Assembly: GCA_019420345.1 (NCBI GenBank)
Contig: JAHZHI010000073.1
Span: 1 to 40,458 of the forward strand
Source of the DNA: Peptococcaceae bacterium
Lineage (GTDB): Bacteria > Bacillota > Peptococcia > Peptococcales > Peptococcaceae
DNA length: 40,458 nt
Reading direction: 5' to 3'
The position numbers were made by a program, and so were the translations under genes. Under the pieces are notes generated by a model that was given only the letters and a program-made list of their open reading frames with translations, did not search any database and was not told where the DNA came from. Numbering within the stretch: the stretch's first letter is position 1; the number at the start of each line of letters is the position of its first letter. This document shows positions 25,861 to 33,107 of this stretch, one piece after another.

Positions 25861-26357
25861 TATGCGTCGAGGCCAAACATTAAGGTTAAGCGACGTTTTG
25901 CTGATTCGTGTGTAAGTTGTTCAAGTGCAGATTGAGCACGGTTTTTATCGGCATTTTCTTCATCAAGCATGACAAGCGTTTGAATATCAAGCAGAAGACG
26001 ATGCAGATTGTTTTCAATGGATTGACCATGTTTTTGCATGGCGATAAGAGAACCAACGGCAGAAGCTTCAAAAACGGCCAAGTTGGCGTCATCAAGCAAA
26101 TCTTTGATATAGGTGCTGATCACAATTGGTTTGAAGGCATCATTGTCACCATCAGCTGGATTGATGCTTTCATCGTTAAGGTCATACAATGCGGCAGCAG
26201 CAGCGACGATGAGCGTATCTTCGTCGCTGAGCTGTTCTTCGACAGCCAATGCTTGAGCAAGTGCAAAGCGTTTCATAATTCGACTGGCTTGTGCGCGATC
26301 GTTGCCAGCTTTGTCCAAAGCAGTTGCGAGAAGTACATTAAGTTTTGCGTTAGTCAT
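25860..26357 (-). CDS. HD-domain-like protein lacking metal ligands
   Basis: 165 residues, all helical by appearance. The overall pattern follows small HD phosphohydrolases: QASRIMKRFALAQALAVEEQLSDEDTL, then VAAAAALYDLND, and at the end SALEQLTHESAKRRLTLMFGL. In active relatives these read as ...VHAFA..., ...LLHDIG... and ...R...T..GKRLL..MFGL. Here the first metal His is R30 and the HD pair is Y58-D59, so the metal site is not intact. A non-catalytic nucleotide- or protein-binding role is possible. The start at 26357 follows a GGAGG site and overlaps the thiamine-binding gene by eight bases, so the two form an operon. The family call is moderate. Confidence 0.65.
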   Translation of the reverse strand: MTNAKLNVLLATALDKAGNDRAQASRIMKRFALAQALAVEEQLSDEDTLIVAAAAALYDLNDESINPADGDNDAFKPIVISTYIKDLLDDANLAVFEASAVGSLIAMQKHGQSIENNLHRLLLDIQTLVMLDEENADKNRAQSALEQLTHESAKRRLTLMFGLDA

Positions 26358-26655
26358 GTTGTTTTTCCTCCACAGATTGAATGCGTTGTGTCATGTTTTG
26401 ATATTTATCGCGACGGTCATCGATTTTAACTACAGTGTACACGCGTTGAATGCCATCGTCAAAGAGTGCTTCCTGCATGTTTTGCAGGCAATGGTAGAGA
26501 TCAGACAGAGAACCTTCCAACACAGTGCCCATTGGATTGAGCTGATAAGTGACATGAGGATCAGCCTTTGCAATATCCAGCACGCGTGCAATATACGGGC
26601 TGCAGCTGGTAGAACCAGTGCCCATTGGGATAATCGTGATTTCCATTAATGCCAT
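26350..26655 (-). CDS. MTH1187-type thiamine-binding protein
   Basis: 101 residues: EITIIPMGTGSTSCSPYIARVLDIAK at 5-30, then NPMGTVLEGSLSDLYHCLQNMQEALF, which match the MTH1187/YkoF-like family (PF01910, formerly DUF77). These are small ferredoxin-fold oligomers that bind thiamine or hydroxymethylpyrimidine in the cytoplasm. The start at 26655 has a perfect AGGAGGTG site six bases upstream. No thiamine transporter is nearby, and the downstream partner is a degenerate HD-like protein, so the pathway link is open. The divergent neighbour is a DJ-1/ThiJ family gene, a family once linked by name to thiamine but now not considered thiamine-specific. Confidence 0.88.
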   Translation of the reverse strand: MALMEITIIPMGTGSTSCSPYIARVLDIAKADPHVTYQLNPMGTVLEGSLSDLYHCLQNMQEALFDDGIQRVYTVVKIDDRRDKYQNMTQRIQSVEEKQHD

Positions 26656-26739
26656 AAATTACACCTCCTTGTAAAAACAAGCAGCGAACAAAAATCAGTG
26701 TATGATGCATAAAACAAACATTTTTTTATGCTTTTTTAG

Positions 26740-26768
26740 ATGGCAATGTCGCTGTTTTTTGCTATAAT
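26740..26768 (+). promoter_or_regulatory. Probable promoter of the DJ-1 gene
   Basis: An extended -10, TGCTATAAT (26760-26768), with ATGGCA (26740-26745) 17 bp upstream of the TATAAT. An AT-rich hairpin (GCATAAAA 26707-26714 with TTTTATGC 26724-26731, then six T) lies just upstream in the divergent gap. It has no obvious terminator role there. Confidence 0.6.
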
Positions 26769-26824
26769 AGTCTGTAGTTCATAGTATAACATATGAAATG
26801 TCATTGTAATAGGAGTGATTATTT

Positions 26825-27403
26825 ATGGAACAACGTGTATGTGTATTATTGGCCCCTGGTTACGAAGAGGTTGAGGCTTTAACACCAGTTGATTATCTGC
26901 GTCGTGCAGGTGCAACGGTTGATATCATCAGCACGATCGACGATATTACGGTGCCAAGTGCTCACCAGGTTTTGGTTCAGGCAGATTCCTTTTTAGAAGA
27001 TATTAAACCGGAAGATTATGATATGATTGTGATTCCAGGTGGGCTGCCAGGTGTGCCAAATTTGATTGCTAATGAAAAAGTACTGGCGTTTGTAAAAGCT
27101 ATGGCTGACCAAGGAAAATGGGTGACCTCCTTATGTGCGGGTCCATCTGTGCTTGATCACGCTGGTGTTTTGGTTGGAAAATGCACCACCTGTTTCCCAG
27201 GTTGGGAAGGCAAGCTTGTCAATATTGGCAGTTTCAGCGAAGATACTGTCGTTGTTGACGGCAAAGTGATTACATCTCGCGGTGCTGGCGCAGCTGGTTA
27301 TTTTGCGTTGGCTCTCGTAGAAGCTTTGTATGGTGAAGAAAAAGCTGCAGAAGTTAAGAGCGCTGTAGTCATGGATATTGTTGAGAAAAACCTCGGATTA
27401 TAA
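26825..27403 (+). CDS. DJ-1/PfpI family protein
   Basis: 192 residues, the standard DJ-1 size. E15 (GYEEVEALTPVD) and the nucleophile-elbow cysteine C104 (VTSLCAGPSVL) are both in place, followed by TCFPGWE and SRGAGAAGYFALALVE. This matches the YajL/DJ-1 branch, whose members act as oxidation sensors, chaperones or glyoxalase/deglycase-like enzymes; the exact activity is disputed in the family. An AGGAG site precedes the ATG. The penicillin-binding protein gene starts 36 bases downstream with no terminator between, so the two are probably co-transcribed. Confidence 0.93.
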   Translation: MEQRVCVLLAPGYEEVEALTPVDYLRRAGATVDIISTIDDITVPSAHQVLVQADSFLEDIKPEDYDMIVIPGGLPGVPNLIANEKVLAFVKAMADQGKWVTSLCAGPSVLDHAGVLVGKCTTCFPGWEGKLVNIGSFSEDTVVVDGKVITSRGAGAAGYFALALVEALYGEEKAAEVKSAVVMDIVEKNLGL

Positions 27404-27439
27404 TCTTTCCTTTTGCAGTGACGATTGTAGGAAAATAAA

Positions 27440-29281
27440 ATGAAGAAATTTGCGATTTTAATTTTTTTGATGCTTGCGGCATTAGGCGTGTTTTCAGGCT
27501 GTGAAAGCCAGGAATCAAAAGAGCGTCTTCAAGAAGTTGAAACGGTCTTAGAATCGATGGATGCTTCGCAAGTGTATGGGATCTGTGATGAAGAAACCAA
27601 AGATGCTGTTTCAGAAGATCAGATAAAAGAACGTATGAGTGCTGTCTATGACACATTGGCGGTAGAGAGCGTCGATTATGACAACTTGTCTAAAAACAAA
27701 GATGCATCGGGTGACGGCAAAACGGTCTACGATGCGGATATTTTGTTGAAAACCTCCAGCGGCGATATCAAATATACCGCTCAATTGGTTTTTACTGGCA
27801 GTGATAAAGATATGCAGCTTGCATGGACGCCGGAAGTGGTCATGACAGGATTGAATGATGACAATACTGTTAATGTTGATGTGACCAAAGGGAAGCGTGG
27901 GACTATTTATGCACGTGACGGTGAAGTCCTTGCAGAAGACAATGCCGATGGGACCCGCTCTTATCCACAGGGAACATTGACTGCGTCTTGTGTGGGCTAT
28001 GTTCGTGCGGCAACTGCCGCTGAGATCGAAAATGGAACAGTGGATCCTGTTCCTATTGGTACGGAAGTGGGCCGCAGCGGCTTTGAGAAGGCGTATCAAG
28101 ATCGTCTTGTTGCGACGAGTGGTATTACTGTGACGCTGAGCGATGCGCCAGATAATATTATTTTCCAAAGTGAGCCACAAGATGGGGAAGACATTACGAC
28201 AACCATTGATTTGGAGGCGCAGCAGCTGGCTGTTGACACAATCAGTGGTGAAGAGGCTGCTGCAGTTGTCGTTGATCCAACTAATGGCCAGGTAGTGGTG
28301 ATGGCAGAAGGCTATTCCTATGATCCAACACAGTGGCTTGATGAAAATCTTTCTGAAGAAGATTATGCAGCGGCCGTAGAAGGTGGTTACACACCAGGAA
28401 ATGGTTTGTTTGCACAGAAAAATACACCAGGTTCCACGCAAAAATTACTGACGACACTGATTGGTTTGAACAGTGGTTCTATGACGACTGAAACTGGTTA
28501 TGAAATCTATGGTGAGGACTGGGCGCCAGCTGGCGGCTGGGGGAGCTATAAGGTTCATCGTGTGGTCGAATACAATGGTTGGGTGGACCTGCATGATGCT
28601 CTGGTGTATTCGGATAACATTTTCTTTGCACGCTGCGCTTTAGATATGGGATATGATACATTCAACAATGGCATGAAATCTCTTGGTATGGGAGAGAAAG
28701 TACCAGGTGCGTATGATGTAGATACCAGCCAAATCACCGCAGATGGTGTCATTGAAGATGGGCACGAGACTGGTTTGGCAGACTCTGCTTATGGGCAATA
28801 TCAGGTTCAAACAACACCATTGCAGCAAGCGCTGATCTATGCATCATTGCAAAATGGCGGCAAGATCATGAAACCTTGCTATCTTTTGGATGAAGAACCA
28901 GAAGTATGGATTGATACCGGTACCAGTCAGGAAAACATTGATTTTCTCAAAAATGCGCTGCGTGATGCAGTGACCATGCAGCATCCTTCTGCTGATGCAA
29001 CTTCTGCTGGCGCAACCATTTATGCAAAAACTGGGACTGCTGAAATTGGCGTCGATGGTTCCACCAACCTTGGTTGGATCTGCGGTGGGGATCCCAATGA
29101 TCCAAACTGGACCGCTTGCATCCAAGTAAACTACGTTGAGAACAGAGGCGGTTCAGATGTCAATGCCGCTTATCTAGGACAATTTGTTTCTGCGCTTTAT
29201 AGCGCTAAAGGCGGCGCGTATGTGCCTAGTGGTACGCAGACAAGTGATGATGCGTCCAAAGCTGACAATACAGCAGCATAA
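27440..29281 (+). CDS. MecA-like class B penicillin-binding protein (lipoprotein)
   Basis: 613 residues. A lipoprotein-type signal ends at GVFSGC (Cys near 20). Residues about 24-140 form an NTF2-like domain as at the N-terminus of MecA/PBP3 types. A shortened dimerization region follows (RGTIYARDGEVLAED, VGYVRAAT, IGTEVGRSGFEKAY). The transpeptidase domain has all three active-site motifs: S332-T-Q-K, S391-D-N and K530-T-G-T. It cross-links peptidoglycan outside the membrane. The domain order is that of staphylococcal PBP2a and Bacillus PBP3, which can have low beta-lactam affinity, but resistance cannot be read from the sequence. The tail after 590 is Ser/Asp-rich. It is followed by a strong terminator. 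Confidence 0.9.
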   Translation: MKKFAILIFLMLAALGVFSGCESQESKERLQEVETVLESMDASQVYGICDEETKDAVSEDQIKERMSAVYDTLAVESVDYDNLSKNKDASGDGKTVYDADILLKTSSGDIKYTAQLVFTGSDKDMQLAWTPEVVMTGLNDDNTVNVDVTKGKRGTIYARDGEVLAEDNADGTRSYPQGTLTASCVGYVRAATAAEIENGTVDPVPIGTEVGRSGFEKAYQDRLVATSGITVTLSDAPDNIIFQSEPQDGEDITTTIDLEAQQLAVDTISGEEAAAVVVDPTNGQVVVMAEGYSYDPTQWLDENLSEEDYAAAVEGGYTPGNGLFAQKNTPGSTQKLLTTLIGLNSGSMTTETGYEIYGEDWAPAGGWGSYKVHRVVEYNGWVDLHDALVYSDNIFFARCALDMGYDTFNNGMKSLGMGEKVPGAYDVDTSQITADGVIEDGHETGLADSAYGQYQVQTTPLQQALIYASLQNGGKIMKPCYLLDEEPEVWIDTGTSQENIDFLKNALRDAVTMQHPSADATSAGATIYAKTGTAEIGVDGSTNLGWICGGDPNDPNWTACIQVNYVENRGGSDVNAAYLGQFVSALYSAKGGAYVPSGTQTSDDASKADNTAA

Positions 29282-29293
29282 TAAATGAAATAA

Positions 29294-29335
29294 AGCAGTG
29301 TTTCTGTTCCGAAGGTGCAGAGACACTGCTTTTTT
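29294..29335 (+). terminator. Intrinsic terminator after the penicillin-binding protein gene
   Basis: 13-bp stem AGCAGTGTTTCTG (29294-29306) with CAGAGACACTGCT (29318-29330, one G-U pair), then TTTTTT. Confidence 0.9.
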
Positions 29336-29417
29336 GTGATTTTCTGGGCAGTTAGGAGAATTATCAAGAAAATATAGGGAATAAAAAATACTACTTCCCT
29401 TATCGGATTTTTTCCTG

Positions 29418-29423
29418 TATACT
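29418..29423 (+). promoter_or_regulatory. Possible -10 box for the Bax-inhibitor-1 family gene
   Basis: TATACT about 45 bases before the start codon, in a gap that must hold a promoter because a terminator lies upstream. The -35 is weak (TTCCCT at 29395-29400). Confidence 0.4.
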
Positions 29424-29468
29424 GAACGCAGTAACAAAATGTTCGTGTTCCTATTTAGGAGGAAAAAA

Positions 29469-30137
29469 ATGAATGACTATGTAATTGACATTGGCGGAGG
29501 TAAAGACATTACGCAGCAAGTCATGTCGAAGTTTTCGCTGAGTTTGCTTCTCATGACCATTGGCATGATTGTTGGGGCCATGTTTATTCCACCTGCAGTG
29601 GCCGCGGTTATGCCTATTGTTTGCTTTGTAATTTTATTGATTGCTTTCTTTGCACGTTGGCGCCAGCGTGAGGCTGAGGGCGGCGCGCTTTTCTCTATGA
29701 AATTCGTGTATGTTTTCGCTGCGCTGGAAGGGGTTGGCCTCTATCCTGTCATTTTGGCTTACACACAGGCCATTGGGGCAAAATTGGTTTTGGGCGCTGT
29801 AGCAGCAACGTTCGTGCTTTTCTTTGGCTTGGCCACTTATGCAAAACGTACGGAACGAAATTTCTTGAACTTGGGTTCTATCCTGTTTTTTGGCTTGGTT
29901 GCGTTGATTTTGGCGTCGATTGTTGGGCTCTTTGTTCAAGCGACGATCCTGCAGACGGCCATCTGTGCAGGCGGTATTCTGATCTTCAGCGGTTATGTGC
30001 TCTATGACATTCAGGTGATGAAGAGTGGCATGATGAGTGAAGACGATGTTCCTATCATGGTATTGAATTTGTTCTTAGATTGGATCAACCTATTGTTGTA
30101 TATTCTTAATTTGCTTGGATTGGTTTCCGATAACTAA
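29469..30137 (+). CDS. Bax inhibitor-1 (UPF0005/YccA-type) membrane protein
   Basis: 222 residues with seven hydrophobic segments and the family's layout: a short soluble N-terminus (MNDYVIDIGGG), then FVYVFAALEGVGLYPV, ILIFSGYVLYDIQVM, and a C-terminal LNLFLDWINLLLYILNLLG. Bacterial BI-1 proteins are integral membrane proteins; some act as pH-sensitive calcium leak channels, others bind FtsH. AGGAGG at 29457-29462 sets the ATG at 29469; a longer frame from 29439 has no such site. It is a single-gene unit between two terminators. Confidence 0.92.
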   Translation: MNDYVIDIGGGKDITQQVMSKFSLSLLLMTIGMIVGAMFIPPAVAAVMPIVCFVILLIAFFARWRQREAEGGALFSMKFVYVFAALEGVGLYPVILAYTQAIGAKLVLGAVAATFVLFFGLATYAKRTERNFLNLGSILFFGLVALILASIVGLFVQATILQTAICAGGILIFSGYVLYDIQVMKSGMMSEDDVPIMVLNLFLDWINLLLYILNLLGLVSDN

Positions 30138-30146
30138 AATATAATG

Positions 30147-30187
30147 ACGCACAGCTTCATCTAATAGTGGGGCTGTGCGTTTTTTTA
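30147..30187 (+). terminator. Intrinsic terminator after the Bax-inhibitor-1 family gene
   Basis: 9-bp stem ACGCACAGC (30147-30155) with GCTGTGCGT (30172-30180), then six to seven T. Confidence 0.88.
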
Positions 30188-30196
30188 TGGTACAAT
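30188..30196 (+). promoter_or_regulatory. Extended -10 promoter of the DUF3783 operon
   Basis: TGGTACAAT directly after the T-run of the preceding terminator, 20 bases before the start codon. No clear -35 is visible. Confidence 0.45.
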
Positions 30197-30216
30197 GTCG
30201 ACAAGGAGGCGATCGA

Positions 30217-30804
30217 ATGCTTTACATTTACAATTTGGAATGTTTATCTGCGTCAGAACAGGATGCTTTTATAAATGTGGCTGATCGTTGTGGGGAAGCC
30301 GTATGCCGCATCAGCGAAGCAGATCTTGATAAAACTGTAGAAGAATGTTTAACCACGTTGGTGCCGCTGGATATGACGACTTATCGTGCTGAGCCGCAGC
30401 AAGAGGGCACGCCATTTTTATTGATGGATATTGATGACCTTGAAGTTGATCCATTCTTGGCACAGATGCGCAAACATAAGGTGCGCATTGGCCATAAATG
30501 CATGGTGACCGAAAAAAATCGCCGTTGGAAGGTGCAGAAACTGATCGGAGATGTGGCTGAAGAACATGCCATGATGACACAATTGATGACCTTGCAGCAA
30601 ATGCTTGAAGCGGCCAAAGATTTTAAGCAGGGAGACTACAATCCATTATTATGGATGACGTTCGAACAGAAGAAGCAGGCGGCGCAAGATCTTTTGGCGC
30701 ATGTTGGCAAAGCACCAATATCGGTTGATGTTATTCAGGCGACAACGAAGGATTTGAATCAAGCTGTTATGGCTTTAATCGTATCGCGAGGTGGTCATTC
30801 ATGA
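30217..30804 (+). CDS. DUF3783 domain protein
   Basis: 195 residues. The stretch around 42-115 (LDMTTYRAEPQQEGTPFLLM, then GHKCMVTEKNRRWKVQKLIGD and EEHAMM) matches DUF3783 (PF12646), a domain of unknown function. It shows a possible beta-strand/helix fold and a conserved T/N-W pattern. The C-terminal third is helical with no recognised motif, and there are no signal or membrane segments. AAGGAGG sets the ATG at 30217; longer versions start inside the upstream terminator. The stop overlaps the ATG of the arylsulfotransferase-like gene (ATGA), so the two proteins are coupled and probably work together. Confidence 0.78.
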   Translation: MLYIYNLECLSASEQDAFINVADRCGEAVCRISEADLDKTVEECLTTLVPLDMTTYRAEPQQEGTPFLLMDIDDLEVDPFLAQMRKHKVRIGHKCMVTEKNRRWKVQKLIGDVAEEHAMMTQLMTLQQMLEAAKDFKQGDYNPLLWMTFEQKKQAAQDLLAHVGKAPISVDVIQATTKDLNQAVMALIVSRGGHS

Positions 30805-32651
30805 AACGCAGTCCCGGAATTATTGTTGAACAGCGCACTTTGACAGAGGCCTTGCAGGCGCGCCTGGCAAATACACCAGGCACAGCGGATGAACCGAATG
30901 TTATTGTTGACCCGTATGGCATTGCGCCTCTTTCAGCGCTTGTGTGTTTCGAAACGGCTCAGAAAGAAGCTTTTGATGTTTCTTTAAAAGATGAATCAGG
31001 GCGCGTTTATTTAAATTATCTGACGCCACCGGCAATACAACATCAAATCATTGTGCCAGGAATGGTCAATGGTGAAACGGTGGCGTTTATTGCGCAGGGG
31101 GATCAGGGTACGCAAGTATCGTGTGCCTTGCCAAAAGTGACAGTGGAAATGCCTATGCAAGTATCGATGGTCGGCGAAGATGCAGCACGCCGATGGTTGT
31201 TCGCAGTTCCAGCCGATGGGGCAGGACAGCCAATTGCCGTCAATGGGTTTGGTGCATTATGCTGGACGCTTAAGCTTCCGCTCAATCATCGCTTAACGCT
31301 GCTAGACAATGGTCATTTTCTTTGCGGGGCACCGTTACAGTTGGCGCCGCCTTATAGCGGTACTGCAATATGGGAAATGGATGCGCTGGGACATATCTAT
31401 CGAGAATTCCGTTTTGAAGATGGCTTTGTCAGTGATTTTGTCCTCCTGCCGAATGGCACGATTGCTGCGATTACACAAGCAGCTTGGCAGGGCACGGCGC
31501 GAGACACCATTGTTTGGATTGATTACAAGACGGGCGCAATCAAAGCACGGCTGAGTGCCGCTGATGTACTGCCAAAGATAAATGGTACCGCTGGTCAAAC
31601 AGGCAGTGACTGGTTCCAAGGCATGAGCCTGCGATATGACGCACCATCCGGCATGCTTTATTGGAGCGGCCTGGCACAGAATGTTGTACTCGAAATTGAT
31701 GCGGTTAAAGCAGAAGTGCAGCGCATCATTGGCAGTACCGATGGTTGGGACAACCAGCGTGCTGCAAGTTCGCAGGCGCTGGAAAGCCTTACTGAAAGCG
31801 TTGATGGCTGGAACACAGCACATACACGCCTCGATCTTTTCAAACGCCCCGTTATGAATGGTACCTTTGAAGAAGCCTATGGTGTCACTCGTTGGGGCGA
31901 TGCGCTCTATTATATCAATGCCAATCGTTACCCGCTCGGCAAAAGAATTGCATCCACACCGTTCAATATCAATCGTCTTGATCTCAAGAGCGGACGCGTG
32001 AGTCTCTTTGTGCCGAATGAAGAGAGCCTTATTTCGCCGGTATTCTGTGATTTGACGTTGTTCGACGATCATACTGCCCTCGTGCTTGCTGGTGGTCTTT
32101 CGAACAGCGATTCTCTGCGTCCGGCTGTTTTTGCACGTGAGCGCCAGGAAGATATCGCTCTTTCTGCGCAGGCTTGGTATTGTGTCGATGGCGAACGCCA
32201 AATGATTTGGACTTTCGACGATAACCTTGTGCATGTCAATCTTTGGCAGCCAAAGCAGCTGTCCTTTACAAGCGGAGAAGAAGTGGCGCTTGGACAATGG
32301 ACGCCGTGCTTTGAGATTGACATCAATCTGCCGCACAGCAGTGAAGGACGTCTCGAGGATGAAATGAACATCAAATTCTGGCAGGATGATGCACGGCTAT
32401 ACCTCAGCGGCACCTTTTTCAAAGGCGAAGCCTGCGTTCTGATTCTGCGTCAAGGCGAGGAAAGCCATCAGTTCTTCCTTACGACCAATCGCATGCCTTT
32501 TGGTACTGAATGGCTTTATACCTATGGCGCCAGTGATGTAGAGCGGCGCCTCAATTGGGCGATTCCTTGCACACATTTGTCTGGTGAATGGCGCATTGAT
32601 CTTTTGATCGATGACATCCTTTATCATACCGATGAAACGGTTATTTTTTAG
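30801..32651 (+). CDS. Arylsulfotransferase-like beta-propeller protein with substituted active site
   Basis: 616 residues. The N-domain (VDPYGIAPLSALVCFET, then LTPPAIQHQIIVPGM) and repeated propeller blades match aryl-sulfate sulfotransferases (AssT, PF05935/PF17425), which move sulfate between phenols. The active-site positions do not match: where AssT has HHD this protein has V-S211-D; DWFHxNS is D270-W-F-Q273-G-M275-S; SGRHQ is S-G-L291-A-Q; and the QH before the last blade is E358-A359. In E. coli AssT, as I recall, H252, H356, N358, R374 and H436 are essential, and the spacing of Q273, M275 and L291 is exactly that of 356, 358 and 374. There is no signal peptide, unlike exported AssT. 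It is probably a cytoplasmic, non-sulfotransferase protein coupled to DUF3783. Confidence 0.8.
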   Translation: MKRSPGIIVEQRTLTEALQARLANTPGTADEPNVIVDPYGIAPLSALVCFETAQKEAFDVSLKDESGRVYLNYLTPPAIQHQIIVPGMVNGETVAFIAQGDQGTQVSCALPKVTVEMPMQVSMVGEDAARRWLFAVPADGAGQPIAVNGFGALCWTLKLPLNHRLTLLDNGHFLCGAPLQLAPPYSGTAIWEMDALGHIYREFRFEDGFVSDFVLLPNGTIAAITQAAWQGTARDTIVWIDYKTGAIKARLSAADVLPKINGTAGQTGSDWFQGMSLRYDAPSGMLYWSGLAQNVVLEIDAVKAEVQRIIGSTDGWDNQRAASSQALESLTESVDGWNTAHTRLDLFKRPVMNGTFEEAYGVTRWGDALYYINANRYPLGKRIASTPFNINRLDLKSGRVSLFVPNEESLISPVFCDLTLFDDHTALVLAGGLSNSDSLRPAVFARERQEDIALSAQAWYCVDGERQMIWTFDDNLVHVNLWQPKQLSFTSGEEVALGQWTPCFEIDINLPHSSEGRLEDEMNIKFWQDDARLYLSGTFFKGEACVLILRQGEESHQFFLTTNRMPFGTEWLYTYGASDVERRLNWAIPCTHLSGEWRIDLLIDDILYHTDETVIF

Positions 32652-32660
32652 ATGACTATA

Positions 32661-32690
32661 AAGAGAAGCAGATGCTGCTTCTCTTTTTTT
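32661..32690 (+). terminator. Intrinsic terminator after the arylsulfotransferase-like gene
   Basis: 11-bp stem AAGAGAAGCAG (32661-32671) with CTGCTTCTCTT (32675-32685), tight ATG loop, then a T-run to 32690. Confidence 0.9.
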
Positions 32691-32713
32691 GGGCTATTTT
32701 TCATGATGTACTA

Positions 32714-32742
32714 TTGACTGACGATGTACTGTGTAGTACGAT
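32714..32742 (+). promoter_or_regulatory. PadR-type promoter and operator
   Basis: TTGACT (32714-32719), 17-bp spacer, TACGAT (32737-32742). The palindrome GTACT-GTGT-AGTAC (32726-32739) fills the spacer and touches the -10. A second GATGTACT copy lies upstream near 32705-32712. GTAC-rich dyads of this kind are typical of PadR-family operators, and PadR is the first gene downstream, so autorepression is expected. Confidence 0.7.
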
Positions 32743-32772
32743 GTATATAGATTGAACGAGGGAGTGATGAAT

Positions 32773-33105
32773 ATGGAACTTGACAAATGGAAATCGCAGC
32801 TTGTTCGCGGTACGCTGGAATACTGCATTCTTTTAATGCTTCGCCATAAAACCTGCTATGGGTATGAGATCCTTCAAAATTTGGAAAAATATCCCATCAT
32901 TTCATCCACAGAGAGCACGGTCTATCCGTTATTGCGACGGCTGCAGAAAGAAGGTTATCTCGAATCAACCTGGAAAGATTCGGTGGAAGGGCTTCCGCCA
33001 CGCAAATATTATGCGCTGACAGCGGAGGGTGAAGCCTATGTTAAAAGCATGGATAAGGAATGGGCACATCTATTAGAGGCCATCACAGAATTGAAAGGAG
33101 AATAA
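32773..33105 (+). CDS. PadR family transcriptional regulator
   Basis: 110 residues, the compact PadR class. Winged helix with QLVRGTLEYCILLMLRHKTCYGYEILQNLE, then TESTVYPLLRRLQKEGYL and a wing PPRKYYALTAEGE. The C-terminal helix is the dimerization part. The start at 32773 has a GGGAG site at the proper spacing; in-frame ATG 32767 is too close to it. It leads a three-gene unit with the DUF1700 membrane protein and the alkylsulfatase-like hydrolase, and probably represses it through the palindrome in its own promoter. PadR repressors usually release DNA when a small molecule binds. Confidence 0.93.
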   Translation: MELDKWKSQLVRGTLEYCILLMLRHKTCYGYEILQNLEKYPIISSTESTVYPLLRRLQKEGYLESTWKDSVEGLPPRKYYALTAEGEAYVKSMDKEWAHLLEAITELKGE

Positions 33106-33107
33106 AT

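Noticed and set aside
31335..32336. 333-codon minus-strand frame opposite the arylsulfotransferase-like gene
   Set aside because: No domain or ribosome binding site, and the plus frame has clear AssT-family motifs.
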